From Muribaculaceae bacterium (GTDB lineage: Bacteria; Bacteroidota; Bacteroidia; Bacteroidales; Muribaculaceae), in assembly GCA_022511505.1 (NCBI GenBank), contig JAFLTK010000024.1, positions 1 to 11,029 of the forward strand: a DNA stretch of 11,029 bases. Reading direction: 5' to 3'. This document shows positions 5,314 through 11,029 of this stretch, one piece after another. Each line of letters opens with the position of its first letter. Positions within the stretch are counted from its first letter, which is position 1. A model generated the notes under the pieces. It saw only the letters and a program-made list of their open reading frames with translations, ran no database searches and was not told where the DNA came from. The position numbers and the translations under genes were made by a program.

Positions 5314-5835
5314 ATGTTATCATCCAAGATTCAAGACGCGCTCAACGCGCAAGTGAACGCCGAGATTTGGTCGGCCTATCTTTATCTGTCGATGTCATGC
5401 TACTTTGAGAGCGAAGGCTATGCCGGCATCGCCAACTGGTTTAAGGTTCAATGGAAAGAGGAACTCGACCACGCCGAGATTTTCCGCAACTATATCCACT
5501 CTCGCTCGGGCCGCGTAGAGTTGAAAGCTATCGACTCTGTTCCCACCGAGTGGAAATCGATTCTCGACGCATTTGAGGCTACCTTGGAGCACGAGCAGAA
5601 GGTAACCGCAATGATTAACAACATCTATGCGCTTGCCGAGGCCGAGAACGACTATGCTACCCGCGACCGCCTCGCATGGTTTGTCAGCGAGCAGGTTGAG
5701 GAGGAGGAGAGCGCCCGCACCATCATCGACAAGGTGAAGATGATTGGCGACAACGGCATGGGCCGCTACATGCTCGACCAGGAACTTGCCGCCCGCACCT
5801 ACACTCAGGCTTCGCCTCTGGCAACTGCCGAATAA
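5314..5835 (+). CDS. ftnA: Non-haem bacterial ferritin
   Basis: Ferritin oxidises Fe(II) and stores Fe(III) in a 24-subunit shell in the cytoplasm. The 173-residue protein is a four-helix ferritin-like domain. Its ferroxidase ligands fall at the same positions as in E. coli FtnA: Glu17, Tyr24, Glu50, His53 (EELDHAE), Glu94 and Gln127 (EQVEEE), with Glu130 and Glu131 available for the third iron site. Length and the N-terminal MLSSKIQDALNAQVNAEIWSAY pattern match the family, so the start is well supported. A -7 promoter core lies about 70 bases upstream. Its stop overlaps the start of the DNA alkyltransferase (TAATG), implying one transcript and coupled translation. A Dps protein is excluded by the conserved intrasubunit ferroxidase site. 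Confidence 0.97.
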   Translation: MLSSKIQDALNAQVNAEIWSAYLYLSMSCYFESEGYAGIANWFKVQWKEELDHAEIFRNYIHSRSGRVELKAIDSVPTEWKSILDAFEATLEHEQKVTAMINNIYALAEAENDYATRDRLAWFVSEQVEEEESARTIIDKVKMIGDNGMGRYMLDQELAARTYTQASPLATAE

Positions 5836-6371
5836 TGAAGATTTTATATCACCCTATTAACGCCGACGAGTCCCGGGCCGTTGCCCGAGGCTCGTCGGTT
5901 GCTTTGAGGCATGAGACGGTCGACATGGGGGTTGACACCATCGAGGTCGCTATCAGCGCCGAGGGCATTGAGAGCGCTATCCCGGCAACCGGACGCGAGC
6001 CGACGATGACGCGTGTGCAACTCGAGCGGCTGCCCGTTGTGGTCAGAGGCAGCGAGTTCTTCTGCCGAGTAATGGAGCAGTTGGCGCTGATTCCGCCCGG
6101 CGAAGTGACCACATACGGCCGCATTGCCGCGGCGATTGGACGGCCCGGCGCATCGCGTGCCGTCGGTCGTGCCGTCGGCGCCAACGCCCACTATCTGTTA
6201 CTGCCGTGCCACCGCGTTGTCAGCGCAACCGGCACGGGCGGCTTCCGCTGGGGCGTGGATCTGAAGCGCCGCCTCCTTGCCGCCGAACGCGGTTATTGCT
6301 CGAGGGGTTGCCAGTTGTCGTCGCCGGCGAGGACGAGCGCGGGGGTGAAGGCGTCGGCGTTGTCAAGCTGA
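5835..6371 (+). CDS. ogt: Methylated-DNA--[protein]-cysteine S-methyltransferase
   Basis: This suicide repair protein moves the alkyl group from O6-alkylguanine in DNA to its own cysteine. The active-site motif PCHRV is at residues 124-128, with Cys125 as acceptor. The helix-turn-helix and arginine finger are seen in VTTYGRIAAAIGRPGASRAVGRAV (split as residues 91-100 and 101-114), and GGFRWGVDLKRRLLAAE (135-151) closes the domain. The GFRWGxxLKRRLL wording resembles the methyltransferase half of Ada, but there is no AraC or Ada zinc domain. The N-terminal 70 residues are a poorly conserved ribonuclease-H-like part. The ATG overlaps the ferritin stop by one base. The last about 25 residues (YCSRGCQLSS...) lie past the usual family end and overlap the convergent pectinesterase gene by 79 bases. 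The symbol ogt is by family; ada C-domain is an alternative. Confidence 0.93.
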   Translation: MKILYHPINADESRAVARGSSVALRHETVDMGVDTIEVAISAEGIESAIPATGREPTMTRVQLERLPVVVRGSEFFCRVMEQLALIPPGEVTTYGRIAAAIGRPGASRAVGRAVGANAHYLLLPCHRVVSATGTGGFRWGVDLKRRLLAAERGYCSRGCQLSSPARTSAGVKASALSS

Positions 6372-7246
6372 CGCGAATAGGCGACACGTGCCGCGGGGTT
6401 GGCGCCATCGCCGCGCGAATCAAACTCGCTGTAGGTGACGGTGGCCTCGTTGGACTCGCGGCCCCAGTTGTCCCAGCCGGCGGGGAGGATGTGGCCGCCC
6501 ATATTGCAGCGGATGAATGCGGCCTGAGCGTAGGGTCGCCACGGGCGCGACAGGTAGACGCCTTCAACGTCGGGGTCGGCAGTCAGGTCGCAGTCGACAA
6601 ACACATAGCCGAATGGCGCGCCTTGCTCGGTTGCCGGTGCGGTCAGATAGCCCTTGCCTTTGCTGTGGATGGTGCAGCGGTTGAACACGGCGGTAGATTT
6701 GCCGAAAATGAAGTCGACGGTGCCCTCGATGTAGCAGTCCTCATAGTATTGGCGCGAGGGGCAGCCATAGGTGTAGAGCGTATCTTGATTGCCGAGAAAA
6801 CGGCAGCGGCGGAAGATGGCGCGGTCGCCGGCCACAAAGGCGGCAACGGCCTGCCCGACGCGCCCGGCCGAGTTCTCAAACGTCAGATTTTCAGCGATAA
6901 AGTCGGGCGCATAGACATAGAACGACGCCGAGCCGCTGGTCGACTTCTCGTCGCCGAAGCGGTTGAGTTTTGAGGCATAGTCGTCGTAGGTCAGCACTGC
7001 ACCGTCCTCGCCAATGAGCGAGAGGTTGATTTTGGTTGGCGGGATGATGATTTTCTCCTTGTAGACGCCGGGGCGAATGAGGATAACGGTGCGAGCCTTC
7101 TTGCGGAAGTCGGGCACCGAGTTAATGGCCTCTTGAACCGAGGTAAAGTCGCCCGAGCCGTCGGCAGCAACGACAATGTCGGCATCGACAGCGGCGGCCG
7201 TCAAGGCCACGAGCGCTGCAATGAATGATAAAAAGAGTTTCTTCAT
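6293..7246 (-). CDS. Secreted pectinesterase (carbohydrate esterase family 8)
   Basis: Pectinesterase removes methyl esters from homogalacturonan, releasing methanol and opening pectin to lyases. The 317-residue protein has a signal peptide (residues 1-20, cut near AAAVDA) and then a single right-handed beta-helix domain. The catalytic landmarks are all present: GQAVA (Gln132), GNQDTLY with Gln154 and Asp155, DFIFG with Asp178, and YLSRPWRPYAQ with Arg234 and Trp235. The length is normal for a bacterial CE8 enzyme with no added binding domain. The product would be periplasmic. The gene stands alone, with its own consensus promoter about 35 bases upstream and an inverted repeat in the promoter. 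No SusC/SusD pair or other pectin enzyme is in the window, so it is not part of a visible polysaccharide utilisation locus. Its 3' end overlaps the alkyltransferase gene. Confidence 0.96.
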   Translation of the reverse strand: MKKLFLSFIAALVALTAAAVDADIVVAADGSGDFTSVQEAINSVPDFRKKARTVILIRPGVYKEKIIIPPTKINLSLIGEDGAVLTYDDYASKLNRFGDEKSTSGSASFYVYAPDFIAENLTFENSAGRVGQAVAAFVAGDRAIFRRCRFLGNQDTLYTYGCPSRQYYEDCYIEGTVDFIFGKSTAVFNRCTIHSKGKGYLTAPATEQGAPFGYVFVDCDLTADPDVEGVYLSRPWRPYAQAAFIRCNMGGHILPAGWDNWGRESNEATVTYSEFDSRGDGANPAARVAYSRQLDNADAFTPALVLAGDDNWQPLEQ

Positions 7247-7278
7247 GGTTGAATGGGGTTATGTGGGGTCATTTCATG

Positions 7279-7310
7279 CAAAGGTAGCAACATTTGCACT
7301 ATTATGCAAA
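7279..7310 (-). promoter_or_regulatory. Promoter of pectinesterase
   Basis: On the minus strand TACCTTTG (7279-7286) is a perfect -7 element and TTTG (7307-7310) a perfect -33, with a 20-base spacer. The start falls near 7272, giving a leader of about 25 bases. Confidence 0.8.
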
Positions 7311-7312
7311 TG
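7291..7312. promoter_or_regulatory. Inverted repeat over the pectinesterase -33 region
   Basis: CATTTGCA (7291-7298) and TGCAAATG (7305-7312) are perfect 8-base arms with a 6-base spacer. The right arm covers the -33 element and the left arm lies in the spacer, a position suited to a repressor or a class II-type activator. The regulator is unknown. Confidence 0.5.
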
Positions 7313-7380
7313 CAAAATTCAGACGCCCCATCCATGCTCCCGCTTCTGCCATTATATCTTCTGCTATCATCGCGTTTAGG

Positions 7381-7462
7381 CGAAATGACCCAAAAAAGTG
7401 CGTTTCAAGTGTTAAATGGCCGTTTTTGACGACATTTTTAACGCGAAACGACCCAAAAAAGT
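7381..7462. repeat. Direct repeat pair upstream of pectinesterase
   Basis: CGAAATGACCCAAAAAAGT (7381-7399) and CGAAACGACCCAAAAAAGT (7444-7462) differ at one base of 19 and are 63 bases apart, six helical turns. The core GGGTCATTTC also occurs inverted at 7266-7275, in the pectinesterase leader. The rest of 7311-7563 holds no gene, and no clear asparaginase terminator was found there. Confidence 0.65.
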
Positions 7463-7563
7463 CCATCAGCCTATAATTCGCCCATATAGTTTCAACCCTA
7501 CGCTACTGCTTTTTGTCTGCCAAGCGGGTATGAGCCTGAAGGGCGGAAAGTTGCCGCGGGGAG

Positions 7564-8601
7564 TTAGGAGAGCTCGCCGCGGAGGGGGGTGGCGAGGGCC
7601 TGGGCGACGACGGGTGCCTCGAGGCCGAGGCCAAATAGGTACATCATTTTGGTGATGGCGGCTTCGCTGGTGATATCGTTTCCGGAGGTGACGCCGCAGG
7701 TGGCGAGGCGGTCGCCGGTGACATAGCGGCGCGTGTTGACGCGGCCGTTGAGACATTGGCTGACGTTAAGCACGACGATGCCGCGGTCGATGGCTTCAGA
7801 GATGGCGTTGATGAACCACGAGGCGGTAGGTGCGTTGCCGGCGCCATAGCTTTTGAGTACGATGCCTTTCAACTCGGGGGTGGCGAGCAGGTGGCGTAGG
7901 CTGGTCTCGGTCAATCCGGGGAACAGGTTGAGAAACAGCACATTGGTATCCATGCGATAGTTGACGGTCAGAGTGCCGGTCGGGTCGGCGCTCCAAAGAA
8001 CATCGAGGTTGAAGTGGATGCCGAGGCCTATCTTGGCGAGCGCGGGATAATTGTTGCTCTTGAAGGCGTTAAAGTTGTCGGCGCTCATTTTGGTGGCACG
8101 ATTTCCGCGCCACAGGTAGTTTTCAAACAGGATGGCGACTTCTTGCACCATGGGCGAGCCGTCGATGCGCCGCGCGGCGGCTATCTGGAGGGCGGTGATG
8201 AGGTTTTCCTCGCCGTCGGTTCTGACCTCGCCGATGGGCAACTGGGAGCCGGTGATGATGACCGGCTTGGCCAGGCCGTTGAGCATAAACGACAGCGCCG
8301 ACGAGGTGTAGGCCATTGTGTCGGTCCCGTGGAGCACGACAAAGCCGTCATAGTCGTCATAGTTGTCGTCGATGGCTCGCGCTATGTCTTGCCAGTTGCG
8401 CGGCGACATGTCGCTCGAGTCGATTGGCGGCTCGGTCGAGACATGGTCGATGTCATATTTGAGCATCTTAATCTTGGGCACATTGTCGATAAGATGGTCA
8501 AAATCAAAGGGCTGCAGAGCGCCGGTCTCGGGGTTTTCAATCATACCGATGGTTCCACCGGTATAGATGATAAGCAGGCGGGGCTGGGCGTTGGAGTCCA
8601 T
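7564..8601 (-). CDS. ansA: Type I (cytoplasmic) L-asparaginase
   Basis: The enzyme hydrolyses L-asparagine to aspartate and ammonia. The 345-residue protein has both family signatures: YTGGTIGM (residues 13-20) with nucleophile Thr14, and LHGTDTMAYT (90-99) with the second-triad Thr93 and Asp94. RATK (167-170) may supply the catalytic lysine. There is no signal peptide, and the length and close spacing of motif one to the N-terminus fit the cytoplasmic type I (AnsA) class rather than periplasmic type II. The ATG at 8601 is the only start that leaves the first beta strand intact. It lies 115 bases downstream of metG on the same strand, separated by a nested low-complexity hairpin. No promoter of the usual type is evident in that gap, so readthrough from metG is plausible. 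Confidence 0.95.
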   Translation of the reverse strand: MDSNAQPRLLIIYTGGTIGMIENPETGALQPFDFDHLIDNVPKIKMLKYDIDHVSTEPPIDSSDMSPRNWQDIARAIDDNYDDYDGFVVLHGTDTMAYTSSALSFMLNGLAKPVIITGSQLPIGEVRTDGEENLITALQIAAARRIDGSPMVQEVAILFENYLWRGNRATKMSADNFNAFKSNNYPALAKIGLGIHFNLDVLWSADPTGTLTVNYRMDTNVLFLNLFPGLTETSLRHLLATPELKGIVLKSYGAGNAPTASWFINAISEAIDRGIVVLNVSQCLNGRVNTRRYVTGDRLATCGVTSGNDITSEAAITKMMYLFGLGLEAPVVAQALATPLRGELS

Positions 8602-8635
8602 GGCAAGAACGGTTTAATTGAAGAGTTGTTGTTAT

Positions 8636-8713
8636 TGTTGTTGATGTTGTCGGTGCTGTTATTGTTGTTCAAGGTCATCAACAACAATAAAAACATTAAC
8701 AACATCAACAACA
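8636..8713 (-). other. Nested TTG/CAA hairpin between metG and asparaginase
   Basis: A perfect 15-pair stem (8636-8650 with 8699-8713, TGTTGTTGATGTTGT) encloses a perfect 11-pair stem (8659-8669 with 8680-8690, TTATTGTTGTT) with a 10-base loop. The two are separated by an internal loop of 8 bases on each side. Both arms consist largely of TTG or CAA triplets. No T tract follows on the minus strand, so it is not a standard terminator. It covers most of the 115-base gap and could protect the upstream mRNA end or control asparaginase translation. Confidence 0.75.
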
Positions 8714-8716
8714 GAA

Positions 8717-10759
8717 TTATTTCACTTGGGCGCCGGGGGTGGCAGGTGCCGATGGCGAGATGACAACGAGGCTGCCGTCGGCATTCTCGGCCGAGAGAAT
8801 CATGCCCTCTGATACGATGCCTTTCAGGCGACGCGGCGGCAGATTGGCGATGAATACCACCTGCTTGCCGACGAGCGTTTCCGGCTCATAATATTTGGCG
8901 ATGCCCGATACGATTGTGCGCTTTGCCAGACCGTCGTCGATAAGGAATTTGAGCAGTTTGTCGGCCTTGGGAACGCGAGTACACTCGAGAACGGTGCCCA
9001 CGCGCAGGTCGGCCTTCATGAATGTTTCAAAGTCGACGTTTTCCTGAATGGGGGCGGCCTTGAACGAGTCTATCTTGTTCTGTTCCTTGATTTTAGCGAG
9101 GCGGTCGAGTTGGGCCTGGATGGCGGTGTCGTCGATTTTCTCAAATAGCAACTCGGGGGTGCCGAGGCGGCGGCCGGCGGGGATGATGTCCATGTTGCCG
9201 AGCATTTCCCAGGTCATCGACTCCATGCCAAGCATGGCGGCGAGGCGCTTGCTCATGAAGGGCAGGAACGGCTCCATGGCGATGGCAATGTTGGCCGAGA
9301 GGTTGATAGCCATGTTGAGGATGGTGGCCACGCGCTCCATGTCGGTCTTGGCCAGTTTCCACGGCTCGGTTTCCTGCAGGTATTTGTTGCCAAGACGTGC
9401 CAGTTCCATGGCGTCCTTGATGGCCTCGCGGAAGTGGAAGTTGTCGAGGTTGGCGCTCAGGGCCGCCTTGACCTCCTTGACAGCGTCGGCAAGGGCCTTA
9501 TCGACCTCGGCGAGAGTGCCCGCGGCGGGAACCGTGCCGTCAAAATATTTACCGGTCAGCACCATAGCGCGGTTGACAAAGTTACCGAGGATGGCAACGA
9601 GCTCGTTATTGTTGCGCGCCTGAAACTCGGCCCAGGTGAAGTCGTTGTCGCGAGTCTCGGGGGCATTGGCGGTCAAGACATAGCGCAGAACGTCCTGCTT
9701 GCCGGGGAAGTCGCGCAGATACTCGTGGAGCCACACGGCCCAATTGCGCGACGTCGAGATTTTGTCTCCCTCGAGGTTGAGAAACTCGTTGGCCGGGACA
9801 TTGTCGGGCAGTTGGAAATTGTCGCCGTATGCCATCAGCATTGCCGGGAACACGATGCAGTGGAACACGATGTTATCCTTGCCTATGAAGTTGATGATGC
9901 GGGTTTCGGGGTCTTTCCAATAGCGCTCCCAGATGTCGGGCAGCAGCTCCTTAGTGTTGGAGATATAGCCGATGGGGGCGTCAAACCACACGTAAAGCAC
10001 CTTGCCTTCGGCACCCTCGACCGGGACGGGCACGCCCCACTTGAGGTCACGCGACACAGCGCGCGGTTGCAACCCCAGGTCGAGCCAAGACTTACACTGG
10101 CCGTAGACGTTGGTCTTCCACTCCTTGTGTCCGTCGAGAATCCACTTCTTCAGGGCCTCCTCATATTGGTCAAGAGGCAGGAACCAGTGGGAAGTCTCGC
10201 GCATGGTCACCGGCGCGTCGGTCAGCGCCGAGCGCGGGTTGATAAGGTCGGTAGCGTTGAGCGAAGTGCCGCAGGCCTCACACTGGTCGCCATAGGCGCG
10301 GTCGCTGCCACAGTGGGGACAGGTGCCAACTACATAGCGGTCGGCCAGAAATTCGCCGGCATGCTCGTCGTAGGGCTGCAGCGACGTTTTCTCGATGAAC
10401 TTGCCGGTATCATAGAGTCGGCGGAAGAACTCTGATGCCGTCTCGTGGTGGAGCGACGACGTCGTTCTCGAATAGATGTCAAAGGTAATACCGAGTTCCT
10501 CCATCGAGTCCTTGATAATCGTATGATAACGATCAACAACCTCCTGAGGCGTGATGCCCTCCTTGCGGGCGCGCAGGGTGATAGGCACACCATGCTCGTC
10601 GCTACCGCCAATGAGCAGCACGTCGTCGCCGCGCAGGCGAAGGTAGCGTGCATAAATATCGGCCGGAACATAGACCCCGGCGAGATGACCAATATGAACC
10701 GGACCGTTGGCGTATGGCAATGCCGTTGTGATGAGCGTGCGGTTAAATTTCTTTTCCAT
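8717..10759 (-). CDS. metG: Methionyl-tRNA synthetase with C-terminal tRNA-binding domain
   Basis: The enzyme charges tRNA-Met for initiation and elongation. The 680-residue protein shows in order: the class I HIGH motif (residues 22-25, in GPVHIGHLAGVY), a zinc knuckle with Cys147, Cys150, Cys160 and Cys163 (CPHC...CEAC), the active-site WFDAPIGY, and a KMSKS-type loop written KISTS (333-337). An anticodon-binding helical domain follows, and then an EMAP/Trbp111-type OB-fold from about residue 576 (DFETFMKADLRVGTV), which aids dimerisation and tRNA capture. Length and domain order match the E. coli-type long MetG. The start at 10759 gives the standard MxxFNRTLITTALPYANG opening. A -7 promoter core lies about 67 bases upstream. 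Asparaginase follows on the same strand. Confidence 0.98.
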   Translation of the reverse strand: MEKKFNRTLITTALPYANGPVHIGHLAGVYVPADIYARYLRLRGDDVLLIGGSDEHGVPITLRARKEGITPQEVVDRYHTIIKDSMEELGITFDIYSRTTSSLHHETASEFFRRLYDTGKFIEKTSLQPYDEHAGEFLADRYVVGTCPHCGSDRAYGDQCEACGTSLNATDLINPRSALTDAPVTMRETSHWFLPLDQYEEALKKWILDGHKEWKTNVYGQCKSWLDLGLQPRAVSRDLKWGVPVPVEGAEGKVLYVWFDAPIGYISNTKELLPDIWERYWKDPETRIINFIGKDNIVFHCIVFPAMLMAYGDNFQLPDNVPANEFLNLEGDKISTSRNWAVWLHEYLRDFPGKQDVLRYVLTANAPETRDNDFTWAEFQARNNNELVAILGNFVNRAMVLTGKYFDGTVPAAGTLAEVDKALADAVKEVKAALSANLDNFHFREAIKDAMELARLGNKYLQETEPWKLAKTDMERVATILNMAINLSANIAIAMEPFLPFMSKRLAAMLGMESMTWEMLGNMDIIPAGRRLGTPELLFEKIDDTAIQAQLDRLAKIKEQNKIDSFKAAPIQENVDFETFMKADLRVGTVLECTRVPKADKLLKFLIDDGLAKRTIVSGIAKYYEPETLVGKQVVFIANLPPRRLKGIVSEGMILSAENADGSLVVISPSAPATPGAQVK

Positions 10760-10798
10760 CTATATAACAAACTAATAATTAACAAATTAAGCAGCAAC

Positions 10799-10833
10799 GA
10801 CCGATAGCGTCGGTCATTGCTTGTGCAAAGATA
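10799..10833 (-). promoter_or_regulatory. Promoter core and leader hairpin of metG
   Basis: On the minus strand TATCTTTG (10826-10833) is a perfect -7 element; no clear -33 TTTG is seen 19-21 bases upstream. Just after the predicted start (near 10818), GACCGA/TCGGTC (10799-10804 with 10810-10815) forms a 6-pair hairpin with a 5-base loop at the 5' end of the mRNA. There is no room or sign of a T-box. Confidence 0.6.
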
Positions 10834-10969
10834 ATAAAACTATCTGAAAAACCATCCCTTTCCCATCATATAAGTCATGACAACCAATTTAAATTCAAAC
10901 TCCCCAAAAAACCTAACATTTACTGAGCCTTTGTTTAGGGGATTTGTCTCAGGTCTCGGGGAGAGGGAA

Positions 10970-11011
10970 GGGGGAAAAGAAATGAGCCGGCTCCTGAGGG
11001 AGTCGGCTCAT
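10970..11011 (-). terminator. Intrinsic terminator of a minus-strand gene beyond the right edge
   Basis: ATGAGCCG (10982-10989) pairs with CGGCTCAT (11004-11011), continued inward by CTCC/GGAG with loop TGAG, a stem of about 13 pairs. On the minus strand it is followed by TTCTTTTCC. It would end a transcript entering from the right; the gene itself is not in the window. The stretch 10860-10969 shows no gene. Confidence 0.75.
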
Positions 11012-11029
11012 CGGGGAGGGGGCGGTTAC

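Noticed and set aside
9434..10435. 333-residue plus-strand frame antisense to metG, with similar long frames at 8014-8763 and 6206-6973
   Set aside because: These are antisense shadows of GC-rich genes whose third-position bias removes stops; the sense products are clearly identified enzymes.
10799..10833. T-box or S-box control of metG
   Set aside because: The leader is only about 60 bases with one 6-pair hairpin, too short for either riboswitch, and no conserved core is seen.

Overview
This window looks like the chromosome of a gut-type Bacteroidales bacterium, most probably Muribaculaceae or Prevotella-like (inference from protein style and promoters, not proven). The main evidence is repeated promoter cores that match the Bacteroidetes consensus (TTTG, about 20 bases, TAnnTTTG), little sign of Shine-Dalgarno sequences, a BspA-type leucine-rich repeat protein with a degenerate Por-type C-terminal tail, a greA-HIT pair, and a methionyl-tRNA synthetase with a fused C-terminal tRNA-binding domain. 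Coding DNA is GC-rich and intergenic DNA is very AT-rich.

Layout, left to right. At 1-50 there is the 5' part of a minus-strand tRNA-Asn(GTT) with its own promoter. A minus-strand secreted or lipoprotein of unknown function follows (372-992), with terminator-like hairpins downstream. Upstream of it, between a consensus promoter (1235-1266) and a T-rich end near 1030, the minus strand folds into one long interrupted hairpin of about 195 nt. This is best read as 6S RNA. On the plus strand, a 70-residue secreted protein (1691-1903) and an 11-repeat leucine-rich repeat protein (1921-3186) form a probable two-gene unit ending in a clear terminator (3210-3250).

The minus-strand pair greA (3864-4337) and HIT (3452-3844) is read from a consensus promoter at 4458-4489. 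Its leader contains a terminator-like hairpin. The 975-base gap from 4338 to 5313 also holds an orphan promoter flanked by two palindromic operators with only an 18-codon reading frame behind it, and then a 350-450 base cluster of GC-rich palindromes of REP type.

Ferritin (5314-5835) and an O6-alkylguanine-DNA alkyltransferase (5835-6371) overlap as TAATG on the plus strand. The alkyltransferase end overlaps the end of a convergent pectinesterase (6293-7246, minus) by 79 bases. The pectinesterase promoter carries an inverted repeat. Upstream of it on the minus strand lie type I asparaginase (7564-8601) and metG (8717-10759), separated by a low-complexity nested hairpin. The right edge carries the terminator of a further minus-strand gene that lies outside the window.

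The genes are mostly housekeeping (translation, transcription fidelity, iron storage, DNA repair, nitrogen) plus surface and polysaccharide functions (leucine-rich repeat protein, pectinesterase). I found no defence system, CRISPR array, prophage or intact transposase. The most interesting signals are in the noncoding DNA: the 6S candidate, the greA leader and the orphan double-operator promoter.
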